Assembly: GCA_039027855.1 (NCBI GenBank)
Contig: JBCCJI010000004.1
Coordinates: 1 to 64,000, forward strand
DNA length: 64,000 nt
Origin: Thermohalobaculum sp039027855
Lineage (GTDB): Bacteria > Pseudomonadota > Alphaproteobacteria > Rhodobacterales > Rhodobacteraceae
Reading direction: 5' to 3'
A program made the position numbers and the translations under genes. The first letter of the stretch is position 1. The number at the start of each line of letters is the position of its first letter. Of the stretch, positions 38,635 through 46,977 are shown one piece after another. The notes beneath the pieces were generated by a model that had not been told where the DNA came from, did not search any database, and saw only the letters and a list, made by a program, of their open reading frames with translations.

Positions 38635-40706
38635 GCGCGTGCGCGCCTGCGCCGTCGGCCGGCGCCCGGCGTGTTGCTGTCAGCCGCTTGCCACACCGTG
38701 TCGGGCAGCGTCGCGACTGTCGCGAGGTTGGGGTAGGGCGCCGTCTTGTGGGGCACGGCCATCGCCGCCACGAAATGCTCCTGAAAGCGCGGCTCGACCG
38801 CGGTCTCGACCTTTTCGATCTGGCGTACCGTCTGCTCGATGGCGCGGCGCTGCGCGATGTTCAAGAGAGCGATACGCGCACCCGTGCCCGCCGCATTGCC
38901 GGCCGAGCTCACGGCCTCCAGCGGGCAGTCGGGGATCATGCCGAGCACCATCGCGTGCTTGGGCGAGATATGCGCCCCGAACGCGCCCGCCAGCACAACC
39001 CGGTCGACGGCGTCGACACCCATCTGGTCCATCAACAACCGTGCGCCCGCATAGAGCGCCGCCTTGGCGAGCTGGATGGCGCGAATGTCGTTTTGCGTCA
39101 CGGTCACCACGGGGCCGCCGGCGGCGCTGCCGTCATGCAGCACATAGGACCAGGTGCGCCCGTCCTGACGCACGCAGGGGCCAAGCGCGCTGCCGGGGCC
39201 GATCGCGCCGTCGGTGCCGATGATACCGGTTAGGCGCATCTCGGCGATCACCTCGATGATGCCCGAGCCGCAGATGCCGGTGACGCCCGCCAGGCCGACT
39301 GCCTCCGTAAACTCGGGGGTGTCGGACCAGTGCTCGCAACCGATCACCCGGAACCGGGCGACCCGCGTCACCGGATCGATCTCAACCCGCTCGATCGCGC
39401 CGGGGGCCGCGCGCTGGCCGGCCGAGATCTGTGCGCCCTCGAAAGCCGGGCCGGTGGGCGAGGAGCAGGCCAGCACCTTGTCGCGGTTGCCAAGCAGGAT
39501 CTCGGCATTGGTGCCGACATCGACCACGAGCGTGAGGGCCTCTTGCGCCTCGACCTGTTCGGATAGCGCCACGGCCGCGGCATCGGCGCCCACATGGCCC
39601 GCGATGCAGGGCAGGGTGTAGAGCCTTGCGCCGGGATGCATGTCGAGCCCGATCTCGCTCGCCCGCAGCGCAAGGCTGTCGGAGGTGGCGAGCGCGAAGG
39701 GGGCACCGCCCAGCTCCACCGGGTCGATCCCGAGCAGCAGGTGATGCATCACCGGATTGCCGACCAGCACGGCCTCGACCACGTCCTCGACCGTAAGTCG
39801 GGCTTCCTGCGCAAGATTGGCGGTCAACTCGTTGATGGCGGCGCGCACGGCGAGCGTCATCTCACCCGCACCGCCCGGGTTCATCATCGAGTATGACACG
39901 CGGCTCATCAGGTCTTCGCCAAAGCGGATCTGCGGGTTCATCACGCCCGAGGAGGCCACGACCTCACCACTCTGCAGGTCGCAGAGATGACCCGCGATGG
40001 TGGTCGAGCCGACATCGAAGGCGATGCCGTAGATCGATCCGTCGTAGAAGCCCGGCCAAACCTGCAGGATGCGCCCGGGCTCGCCCGCGCGCCCGGCATG
40101 GGCGGTGGCGTGGACGGTAGCATGAATGGCCACCGTGACCCGCCAATTCCCCTGTCGAAGCGCCGGCTGCAGCATCTGGAGGACGCGCAGATCGCCGGTG
40201 ATGTTGGTCAAGCCCCATTGCTCTTCGAGCGCTTGGAGCAGCCGCTCCATATCGCCCATGGGATTGTGCATGTCAGGCTCGGCGACCTCGACAAAGAAGA
40301 GCCGTGTGGCGGGATCGAGCGTGATGTCGCGCACCTCGGCGCGCTTGCGCACGACCTGCCGGTGGACCTGGCTGCTGGCGGGCACGTCGATCACGCAGTC
40401 ACCCTGCACGGTCGCCTGGCAACCGAGGCGCCGCCCGGGGGTCAGCCCGCGCTTGTCGTCATAGCGCTGCTCGACCGCGTTCCAGGGGCTGAGCGCGTCG
40501 CTGCCAACGGTGACGCCATGTTTGGGAAAGGTCCCCGTTTGCGGCGTGATCTGGCAGCGCGAACAGATGCCGCGACCGCCGCAGACGCTGTCGAGATCGA
40601 CGCCGAGCTGGCGCGCCGCGGTGAGCACGGGAGTGCCCACGGGAAACCGGCCCCGCTTGCCCGATGGAGTGAAAATGACAAGCGGCTGGCTCGGCAGATC
40701 GTCCAT
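38631..40706 (-). CDS. Ferredoxin/ASKHA corrinoid-activation protein (RACo/RamA-like)
   Basis: A 691-residue protein with an N-terminal plant-type [2Fe-2S] domain, Cys42, Cys48 and Cys51 in VCGGRGICSRC and Cys96 in RLGCQATV, followed by an actin-like ASKHA domain (DUF4445). ATP-binding blocks include IAFDVGSTTIAGHLCDL and LVVDVGTNAEILLGN. Such proteins use ATP to push low-potential electrons onto oxidised cobalamin proteins, reactivating corrinoid methyltransferases. No partner corrinoid methyltransferase other than MetH lies in the window, and this MetH has its own activation domain, so the client is probably elsewhere. The start at 40706 has GGAGGGGGAG upstream. The stop codon lies within a hairpin repeat. 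Confidence 0.88.
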   Translation of the reverse strand: MDDLPSQPLVIFTPSGKRGRFPVGTPVLTAARQLGVDLDSVCGGRGICSRCQITPQTGTFPKHGVTVGSDALSPWNAVEQRYDDKRGLTPGRRLGCQATVQGDCVIDVPASSQVHRQVVRKRAEVRDITLDPATRLFFVEVAEPDMHNPMGDMERLLQALEEQWGLTNITGDLRVLQMLQPALRQGNWRVTVAIHATVHATAHAGRAGEPGRILQVWPGFYDGSIYGIAFDVGSTTIAGHLCDLQSGEVVASSGVMNPQIRFGEDLMSRVSYSMMNPGGAGEMTLAVRAAINELTANLAQEARLTVEDVVEAVLVGNPVMHHLLLGIDPVELGGAPFALATSDSLALRASEIGLDMHPGARLYTLPCIAGHVGADAAAVALSEQVEAQEALTLVVDVGTNAEILLGNRDKVLACSSPTGPAFEGAQISAGQRAAPGAIERVEIDPVTRVARFRVIGCEHWSDTPEFTEAVGLAGVTGICGSGIIEVIAEMRLTGIIGTDGAIGPGSALGPCVRQDGRTWSYVLHDGSAAGGPVVTVTQNDIRAIQLAKAALYAGARLLMDQMGVDAVDRVVLAGAFGAHISPKHAMVLGMIPDCPLEAVSSAGNAAGTGARIALLNIAQRRAIEQTVRQIEKVETAVEPRFQEHFVAAMAVPHKTAPYPNLATVATLPDTVWQAADSNTPGAGRRRRRARA

Positions 40707-41216
40707 GGCTCCCCCTCCGGTCGCTTGTCGAAAGCTAGGGCATGGCGATCGGCGAAGCGCGCTGGAAACGGCATCATATGTCGGGTTTTCGTCACCATGT
40801 CGGCCATCGGCCTTGCGGGATCGCGGCTGGTCGCCGCGATGCATCCTCGTGGGTGCCGCCTGACCGGCATCGCCCGCTACATGGCGTCGCGCGCGCGTGG
40901 CGAGGACAGCCGAGCCGCGGTGCTCGCAGCGCCGGTCTTGAGCAGTCCGTCGGCTGCCTGCTGTTTCATCCTTGCCCCGCGTTTGCACTGCGAGGGGCCT
41001 GGCGGCGTGATCGCTTAGCCCGACCGGTACGCCTTTCCCGCCTGAGAGGTGGCGGACCGCTGATGCAGTGCTGGCATGGCGGTGAGACGTGCCTCGATTA
41101 CGGCTGGGTGATCGTCTGCGCTCGGCGCAGCCTAATTAACATACAGAATATGGAAACTTGACGAACTACACCGGGCCCGACAGGTAAGCGGTGTTGATGA
41201 TTGCAACAGGGGACTG
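40707..41216. other. 510-base divergent intergenic region
   Basis: No gene is credible here. Copy 3 of the family A hairpin repeat is 114 bases upstream of the minus-strand gene. An unusually AT-rich patch near 41131-41160 (TAATTAACATACAGAATATG) precedes the rhodanese gene and may contain its promoter; AACAGGGGACTG is the likely ribosome-binding region before ATG 41217. Confidence 0.45.
40811..40857 (+). repeat. Family A interspersed hairpin repeat, copy 3
   Basis: The core at 40820-40840 is ATCGCGGC-TGGTC-GCCGCGAT, identical to copy 2. It is preceded by CCTTGCGGG and followed by GTGGGTGCC, which fit the flanks of the other copies with small changes. Confidence 0.8.
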
Positions 41217-42119
41217 ATGATGACCCGTGTCACCACCACCACTGCCCTTTCCGCCGCGACAGCCATGGCGCTCGCACTCGGCGTCTTACCCGCTGCCGCA
41301 GCGCCGGATCTGACCCCGCTGATGACCCCGGCCGAGGTCTCGACGGCGCAGGGCAACGGCGCAATCGTGCTCGATATCCGGAGTGGCGAGGCCTTTGCCA
41401 AGGGGCATGTTCCCGGGGCCGTCAACGTCCCTTACGGCGCGTTCCGTGGGCCCGCGACCAATCCCGGCGCACTCATCTCGGATGCTGCGCTGACCAAAGC
41501 GCTCAGGGGCGCAGGGATCGAGGACGACAGCGCGGTGATCGTCGTCAATGGCGGCGAGAACCCGACGGCTTTCGGGGCGACGGCACGCGTGTATTGGACG
41601 CTGAAATCCGCGGGACTGAGCGAGCTTGCGGTCCTGAATGGCGGGACCTCGGCCTGGGTCGCCGACGGTCTGGCCCTCTCGACCGAGGCCGTTGCCGTGA
41701 CGCCGAGCGAGGATGACTTTGCGATCGCCACGACCTGGGCGATGACGCGTGACGAGGTCCGCGCGGTGACCGAGGGTGAAAGCGCGGCGCTGCTGATCGA
41801 TGCGCGGCCCGACGATTTCTTCCGAGGCGCGACCAAGCATCCGGCGGCGAGCTGGGCCGGAACGCTGCAGGGCGCGGTGAACCTCGTGCACGACACCTTC
41901 ATCGGGCTGGATGGCAAGATGGCCGACGACCCGGCGGCAGTGCGCGCGGCGGTGGAGGCCTCGGGCTACACGCGCGGGACGACGGTGGTCAGCTTCTGCA
42001 ACACCGGTCATTGGGCCGCGTCCAACTGGTTTGCGCTGTCCGAGATCGGCGGCATCGAGGGTGTGAAGCTATACCCCGAGAGCATGTCGGGCTGGTCGCG
42101 CATGTTCCCCCAGGGGTGA
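41217..42119 (+). CDS. Periplasmic double-rhodanese sulfurtransferase
   Basis: A 300-residue exported protein with a signal peptide (ALSAATAMALALGVLPAAAA) and two rhodanese domains. The first (about 35-155) has DIRSGEAFAKGHVPGAVNVP, but the active-site position reads VVNGGENPTA, so its Cys is missing. The second (about 175-295) keeps the active cysteine, Cys261, in SFCNTGHWAASN. This inactive-then-active layout is normal for thiosulfate/3-mercaptopyruvate sulfurtransferases. It would transfer sulfane sulfur in the periplasm. ATG 41220 is an equally possible start. Confidence 0.88.
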   Translation: MMTRVTTTTALSAATAMALALGVLPAAAAPDLTPLMTPAEVSTAQGNGAIVLDIRSGEAFAKGHVPGAVNVPYGAFRGPATNPGALISDAALTKALRGAGIEDDSAVIVVNGGENPTAFGATARVYWTLKSAGLSELAVLNGGTSAWVADGLALSTEAVAVTPSEDDFAIATTWAMTRDEVRAVTEGESAALLIDARPDDFFRGATKHPAASWAGTLQGAVNLVHDTFIGLDGKMADDPAAVRAAVEASGYTRGTTVVSFCNTGHWAASNWFALSEIGGIEGVKLYPESMSGWSRMFPQG

Positions 42120-42321
42120 ACTGGGCTGAATTGGGCTGAGCCGGCCCAGCCACAGCAGCACGGCAAAGACGGCCCGGTGCCCAGCAGGCGCCGGGCGCCC
42201 CATCACGGCTCATTGCCGTAGCGGTAGCTCTCACATCCCGACGGCGATCCCAATTTTGACTTGTGGCCTGTATGAGCTTGCCTGACTATGACGCTGTGAT
42301 TGCAGCGAAAGATGTTGATTG

Positions 42322-43359
42322 ATGTCATCCCATAACGGTCGGGGCGAGAAAGTGCTGCAGCGGTCTCTGGCCGGTCTGGTCGCGCTGTCGATGGGCCTGT
42401 CCGCCTGTGCCCCTGCCACCCCCACGATCCGGCGAATCCCGGCGTCGATCACGCCCGAGATCGTTGACGCGCTCGTCGTGCCTGCCCGTGGGGCGACACC
42501 GGATATGGTCTGCGAGGGTATCGACGACCTGCCGCTCCGCCAGCTCGCCTCCGATCTCGGTCAGCGTTCCTCGATGGTCGTCCGTCCCGATGACCGGAAG
42601 CTGTTGGTCGGCAAGATGGACGCGAAGAGCACCTCTACCCGCACCGACGAGACGGACGATGTCGTGACCACGGCGGAGGCCGAAGACTATGTGCGGTGGC
42701 TCGCTGGGGCGGAGAAGGGTGAGCACCTGCTTCTTGGCGTGAACTCGCCCGGTGGCAACCTGTCGATCGCCGGCGCGCTTGTCGATGCGATGGCCGCCAA
42801 GCGCGACGAGGCCAAGATCGCCACGGTGGTCCTTGGCCTCGCGGCATCGGGAGGGGCGCTCGTTGCGGCGGCGGGCAGCTACGGCTTTCGATACGCGATC
42901 GAGGGGAGCGTCTTCCTGACCCACACGGTGCAGGTCTCGACCGAGCGCTTCGCGGTGCTCGATCCGGAAGACACCGGGTTGCAGGATCTGCCCGAGGAAC
43001 TGCGCGCGCAGATCCGCGCCGATCCCGGCATGATGCTGGCCTATGGCGATCTGCCGAACGGCTCGGAACTGCAACGCGATTTGAAGCTTCTCGACCTCTA
43101 CATGCGCGCGCATCTCTACCACTTCACGCCGCGGGAGCTTTCCGATCTCTGCCTCGCGGCGTTGATGCCCGAGGATGGCAGCGATGTCGTGCTGTCGGCC
43201 TATCAGGCGCTGCGTCTTGGCTTTGTCGATGCGGTGGTCGTCGATACGACGCGCAATGGTGTTTTAAGCCGCGCCACAAGTGCCGATGACACGATGTGGG
43301 TGCGCGATCTCGATCCGCGTGGCGGTGGGCGCAGCCTCAGCGCGGCAACGGGTCCGTAG
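42322..43359 (+). CDS. Lipoprotein with a ClpP-type serine protease fold
   Basis: A 345-residue protein exported as a lipoprotein: a basic N-terminus, a hydrophobic stretch and the lipobox LSAC with Cys29. The central part follows ClpP: VNSPGGNLSIAGALVDAM for the substrate strand, GLAASGGALVAAAG with the nucleophile Ser176, and SVFLTHTVQ with His201. The Ser-His spacing of 25 residues equals that of E. coli ClpP. A later segment, LSAYQALRLGFVDAVV, resembles the ClpP C-terminal helix; the acidic partner is probably Asp275 or a nearby Asp. ClpP is normally cytosolic and works with an ATPase, so a membrane-anchored periplasmic version must act without one. TTG 42319 is an alternative start. Confidence 0.78.
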   Translation: MSSHNGRGEKVLQRSLAGLVALSMGLSACAPATPTIRRIPASITPEIVDALVVPARGATPDMVCEGIDDLPLRQLASDLGQRSSMVVRPDDRKLLVGKMDAKSTSTRTDETDDVVTTAEAEDYVRWLAGAEKGEHLLLGVNSPGGNLSIAGALVDAMAAKRDEAKIATVVLGLAASGGALVAAAGSYGFRYAIEGSVFLTHTVQVSTERFAVLDPEDTGLQDLPEELRAQIRADPGMMLAYGDLPNGSELQRDLKLLDLYMRAHLYHFTPRELSDLCLAALMPEDGSDVVLSAYQALRLGFVDAVVVDTTRNGVLSRATSADDTMWVRDLDPRGGGRSLSAATGP

Positions 43360-43430
43360 TCGGCAAACGAAGGGCGCGGCGGTTTTCTCGGGCAGGTATC
43401 ACCGGGCCCGGGTGCTTTGGGTAGGGCGTC

Positions 43431-43721
43431 TCAGGCCGGCTCCAGCACTGCCTCGTCGTGATCCATCTCGGCGATATCAGCCATGGCTTCGTCCAGTGCC
43501 TCAAGCACGTCCACCGTCGCCTCGGCCTCCCCCTTTTCCATCTGGCGCGTGGCGTGACCCACCTCGACCATCACCCATGAGCCGATGAGGCGCGAGAGCG
43601 GGCAGCCCGAGATCACGCAGGAGAGATCGACGCTCTGCCGACTGCCGCAGATCTCGACGATCCCGGTCATCCGTTTCTCGTCGCTGATCTCGAGGATCTG
43701 TGCGGGGGTTGCGAGGCACAT
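43431..43721 (-). CDS. hypC: Hydrogenase maturation chaperone HypC/HupF
   Basis: A 96-residue protein starting MCLATPAQILEI, the hallmark N-terminus of HypC in which Cys2 helps carry the Fe(CN)2CO precursor to the [NiFe]-hydrogenase large subunit. The later block GSWVMVEVGHATRQM is typical. A C-terminal acidic tail (EALDEAMADIAEMDHDEAV) extends it slightly beyond short HypC. It lies 206 bases downstream of hupH on the same strand. No hydrogenase structural genes are in the window. Confidence 0.88.
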   Translation of the reverse strand: MCLATPAQILEISDEKRMTGIVEICGSRQSVDLSCVISGCPLSRLIGSWVMVEVGHATRQMEKGEAEATVDVLEALDEAMADIAEMDHDEAVLEPA

Positions 43722-43927
43722 CGCGGTCAGTCCTGGATATCTGTCGGAGGATCAGTGCCCGCGACAGGTGTTTCGGGAGATCCGGCTGCCTGCGACGGGT
43801 GGCGATGGGATGATTGAGTTCCGGCGGGGGTTATGGCGCCAGCAGCACGGTGTTGCGCGCGAACGGCTGGAGCGCATGACCGGCGATGTCGATGTGGCGA
43901 TCACCTCGACGATGCCGGTTGTCTTGA

Positions 43928-44782
43928 TCATGAAAGCGCGCCCAGCCATTCGCGCAGGGCATGCGCGCTGTCGTCGAAGTCGTCGGCGGTGGCCATGGCG
44001 ACCTCTGGGACTGCGGTGACCTCGAAGGTGTCGAGGATCAGCATCTCGGTCTCGTTGAAGAACTGCACCCGCCACACATTGGCGAGGCCGGTCGCCATGA
44101 TCCGGCAATCGCCATAGCCGCGTGACCGGATCTTGGCCGAACCGATGCCAAGCGCCGTATCGAGGCAGGCCAAGTCCTCGGCGTCGTTCGACAGGTCCGA
44201 GAGCGTGATGACATGGGTCGGATCGCCGTCACGCCATGCCGCGCTGCGGTCGATAAGCTCCGCGACAATGGCCGGCGCTGCCGTCACGCCGGGTCGCTTC
44301 GCCGCTGTCGTGGTGGCCGGTGGGCTGGCCGGCGCAAAGGCACGGGCCGCCAGGGCACGCGGAACCGGGGCCACCTCGATCCTGTCGATCCCGCCACCGG
44401 TGATGCGCCAAAGCCCGGCAAAGACCGCCTCTTGCGCCCTGATGACGGGCTGACCGGCGACGATGCATGAGATCTCTCCCTCGCCCATCAGCGAGTCGAT
44501 TTGGCGGCGGCTCTGCCAGTCGAGATAGGCCAGATCGATACTGGCGGTGGCGCCGGTTTTCGCGGCGACATCGCAGGCATCGGCGAGACGGCGGACCAAT
44601 GCCACCGCCTGATCGGCGATGGGCACGCGTGGCAGGAAAAGCAGGCTCGTCGTATCGCGTTGCTTTGTCGTGGCGCGCGACAGGGGTATCAGCCCGCCTT
44701 CGTCGAGGCCGAAGGGTTCGGTCCCGAGGCTGAGATCGGCGTTGAGGTCGGTGGTCGGTGACTTTGACTTATCAAACATCAC
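43928..44782 (-). CDS. hupH: Hydrogenase expression/formation protein HupH (HyaF family)
   Basis: A 284-residue protein of the HupH/HyaF family. Recognisable parts are SIDLAYLDWQSRRQIDSLMG in the middle, LMGEGEISCIVAGQPVI just after, and a C-terminal VWRVQFFNETEMLILDTFEV. In hydrogenase operons HupH assists maturation of the small subunit or folding of the complex. A 59-codon frame starts at 43931, overlapping its stop as ATGA, but has no family resemblance. Together with hypC, it looks like the edge or remnant of a hydrogenase accessory cluster. Confidence 0.82.
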   Translation of the reverse strand: MMFDKSKSPTTDLNADLSLGTEPFGLDEGGLIPLSRATTKQRDTTSLLFLPRVPIADQAVALVRRLADACDVAAKTGATASIDLAYLDWQSRRQIDSLMGEGEISCIVAGQPVIRAQEAVFAGLWRITGGGIDRIEVAPVPRALAARAFAPASPPATTTAAKRPGVTAAPAIVAELIDRSAAWRDGDPTHVITLSDLSNDAEDLACLDTALGIGSAKIRSRGYGDCRIMATGLANVWRVQFFNETEMLILDTFEVTAVPEVAMATADDFDDSAHALREWLGALS

Positions 44783-45456
44783 GGCTCCCTCCCGTCGGAT
44801 GCGGCCGCTCTCGCACGGCGTCTCGTCGGCTTACACCGCGTCATGCGCAGGTCCACCATGTCGCCTGGCGCTGTGCTTCGCGGGTAGATGCAAAGCTCGT
44901 CACGAAAGGTGAGGGTGCCTCAGCGATGGCCGGTCTGCCGGTGTCCTCGCCGAATGGATGATCAGTGGAGAAGAAACCTGCCGGTGCTTCGTCCTGGTCC
45001 ATTCGTCCTCTCCTCGACCGCCATGGAGCCTGGTCGCGATCAGCACCGCCGCCCTCCTGTCCACCGCCCGTTGGCATGTGGGAGAGCCTCGCACTTCCAC
45101 TGGTCGGAAGCCATTCTTAAGTCGGGGGGCCCTCAGGTGATCTGACCTGGATCAAACTCGGGGGCTGCCTTTTGACGGTTCAGCGCGAAAAAGCCCTTAA
45201 ATTCAGCAGACTGAGTATTCTGTCGGCACTCTGCCGCACAAGAAATGTCACGCCCGAACAAAATTAGCGTGATTCAGATCTTTAGCGGCGCACAGCCCCA
45301 CATGCGGCTGGCGCGCGCATCACCACCGGCTGTCATCAGGCGCCACAAGCGCATCGAGACCGGCTTTCGCGCCGATTTGAGCCATCTCGCCTCATCCGGT
45401 AGTTGCACACGGCATACGTGTTGAGGCCTACTCTGGGTGGGTGGATTAGGGTGTTG
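44783..45456. other. 674-base divergent intergenic region
   Basis: The region separates minus-strand hupH from the plus-strand secreted-protein gene. Several short frames are open on both strands, but none has a ribosome-binding site or a recognisable family. The segment 45101-45117 (TGGTCGGAAGCCATTCT) matches 15 of 17 bases at 399-415, next to the IS remnant, so decayed mobile DNA may be present. From about 45140 the sequence becomes more AT-rich (CCCTTAAATTCAGC, CAAAATTAGCGTGATTCAG), as in a promoter region. Confidence 0.4.
45142..45155. promoter_or_regulatory. Candidate FNR/Dnr-type box
   Basis: CTGACCTGGATCAA matches eight of ten defined bases of the FNR consensus TTGAT-N4-ATCAA. Anaerobic control of hydrogenase-maturation genes would make sense, but the site is 360 bases from the hupH start and the match is imperfect. 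Confidence 0.25.
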
Positions 45457-46290
45457 ATGATGCGTGTCACGCAGGTTTTGCGTCCGTTTGCGATCGCCGT
45501 GGCGATCTCGTCCTTGTTGGCTGCGCCGGCGACGGCGGCCACTTTCGCGATTGCGCCCTTCACGCTGACCTGTACGGGCGGTGGGTGCCAGTCTTTGCTC
45601 ACGGCGGTCGAGCGGCCGGACGGCATCCTTATTCAGCCCTTCAGCGACATCACGGTCTCGGGCAGCATCGAGGCCGATCTGGATGGGCCCCGACCGGAGA
45701 TCCGCTCGATCGATCTCGATCTGGATTTCACCGACTATCTGCTGGTCAGTCGCGGGTTCACCGTGGGGGACGATGGCATCTCGATCTATGAGGGCGAGCT
45801 TGCCCGATACAGCACGCGCCTGTCCGGCACGGCGCTGCAGATCGGCGCCAACATCGCCCTCACCGCGACGGATGGAGCGCTCGCGCTGGATCTCTCAGGC
45901 GCGGTGGGGCGCGGGGATGACAACGATGATGTCGCGATCCTGACCGTGCCGATCGCGCCGTCCGGCGACGAGATCACGTGGCGCACCGGTGTGGTGGGTC
46001 CCGGGCCCGTCGCGGGGGAGCTTATCCTGCGCTTTCTGCCGGGTTCGGTCATGGTCGAGATCGAGGGGCGTGCCGCCCCGGGCGTCACCGATTTCGAAGA
46101 CATGTGGGCCGGCATGACGGGCATGACACGGCTGAGCCACACTGACCGGGTGACGTTGACCGCCGCCAACGCCAGCCTCGTCGCGCCGGCCAATCTGGCG
46201 CTGACGGCCGTCCCGCCGCCCCCCGGTCTCGCGCTGATCGTGGCGTCGCTGGCAATGATGGGTCTTGTCGGGGCCCATTCGCGCGACTGA
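45457..46290 (+). CDS. Secreted protein with a VPLPA/PEP-CTERM-like C-terminal sorting signal
   Basis: A 277-residue exported protein. A signal peptide (RPFAIAVAISSLLAAPATAA) is followed by a beta-rich region with an early cysteine pair (TCTGGGC). The tail VPPPPGLALIVASLAMMGLV, ending in a basic cluster, matches the layout of exosortase sorting signals: a proline motif, a membrane helix and basic residues. Such proteins are cleaved by exosortase and reach the cell surface or biofilm matrix. The central domain is not recognised. ATG 45457 is chosen because the signal peptide follows immediately; a longer start would add an unlikely leader. Confidence 0.7.
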   Translation: MMRVTQVLRPFAIAVAISSLLAAPATAATFAIAPFTLTCTGGGCQSLLTAVERPDGILIQPFSDITVSGSIEADLDGPRPEIRSIDLDLDFTDYLLVSRGFTVGDDGISIYEGELARYSTRLSGTALQIGANIALTATDGALALDLSGAVGRGDDNDDVAILTVPIAPSGDEITWRTGVVGPGPVAGELILRFLPGSVMVEIEGRAAPGVTDFEDMWAGMTGMTRLSHTDRVTLTAANASLVAPANLALTAVPPPPGLALIVASLAMMGLVGAHSRD

Positions 46291-46293
46291 GCC

Positions 46294-46779
46294 TTAGAAA
46301 AAGCGCTGCATGATGACAAAGCCCGCCAGCGCCAGGTTGAACAGGCTGATGCCGCCCAGGATACGGACCATGCGCATCTTACGCTTGGCCCAGGTCGAGC
46401 GGAGATAGACGGCGTGCAGCACACGCTCGCCGGGGCTGGCGGCCATCAGCGTGAAGGTGCGCAGGAACTCCTGGTAACTGTCCTTCTCTCCGATGGCGTC
46501 GAGGTAGAGCGCCTGGCGCGCGTCTTTCATCTGCTTGCCGCCCCCGCCCGTAAACAGCATCGTCCAGACGCCGAGCGCGACGGCCCCGACCGATAGCAGG
46601 GCGAGGAGCAGGGCCAGCATGGCTTGCTCGTTCGACCAGGCGGTGAGCGAGAGAGCGGCGTTCATGACCATGAAGGTGCGCGCTTGCATCTCGCCGCGGC
46701 GGATCTCGTCCTCGGCATGGGTGAGCAGGTCCATCGCCTGCTCGAAATTCGGCACCGGCGGCTTTTGCGCCTGGATCAT
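46294..46779 (-). CDS. Small membrane protein, Pycsar-effector/DUF5706-like layout
   Basis: A 161-residue protein with an N-terminal amphipathic helix (AMDLLTHAEDEIRRGEMQAR), a membrane hairpin (LALLLALLSVGAVALGVW), a charged middle part and a final membrane segment near the C-terminus (GGISLFNLALAGFVIM). This order resembles DUF5706/Pycsar-effector proteins, in which the first helix plus two membrane passes are followed by a cytoplasmic helix. No cyclase gene lies beside it, so a defence role is not supported by context. It may simply be an unrelated membrane protein. It ends three bases from the convergent secreted-protein gene. Confidence 0.6.
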   Translation of the reverse strand: MIQAQKPPVPNFEQAMDLLTHAEDEIRRGEMQARTFMVMNAALSLTAWSNEQAMLALLLALLSVGAVALGVWTMLFTGGGGKQMKDARQALYLDAIGEKDSYQEFLRTFTLMAASPGERVLHAVYLRSTWAKRKMRMVRILGGISLFNLALAGFVIMQRFF

Positions 46780-46977
46780 CGTGGCCCCCTCGTTCCCCTC
46801 GCCGAAAAATAGCGCGGATGGACCGTTGGCGAGGGGTCGGGCAGAAATCGTCGCGGACCTTCGCTCGCAGTCGCGTGACAAGGCGCGGTTCTCCGCGCAG
46901 CGATGTTTGTAGATCCGCCGATATCAGGGCTATAGAGTCACGCAATCGGTCCTGAACTGCAGAGCACGTGCCTAGAG

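Noticed and set aside
43752..43931. 59-codon frame overlapping the hupH stop as ATGA, between hupH and hypC
   Set aside because: The overlap is suggestive, but the protein is low in hydrophobic core residues, has no family resemblance and no ribosome-binding site of its own. A second frame there (ending HALQPFARNTVLLAP) is equally open, so neither can be supported.
46294..46779. Calling the small membrane protein a Pycsar defence effector
   Set aside because: There is no nucleotide cyclase gene beside it, and the resemblance is only in segment order. It is kept as a lead, not as an annotation.
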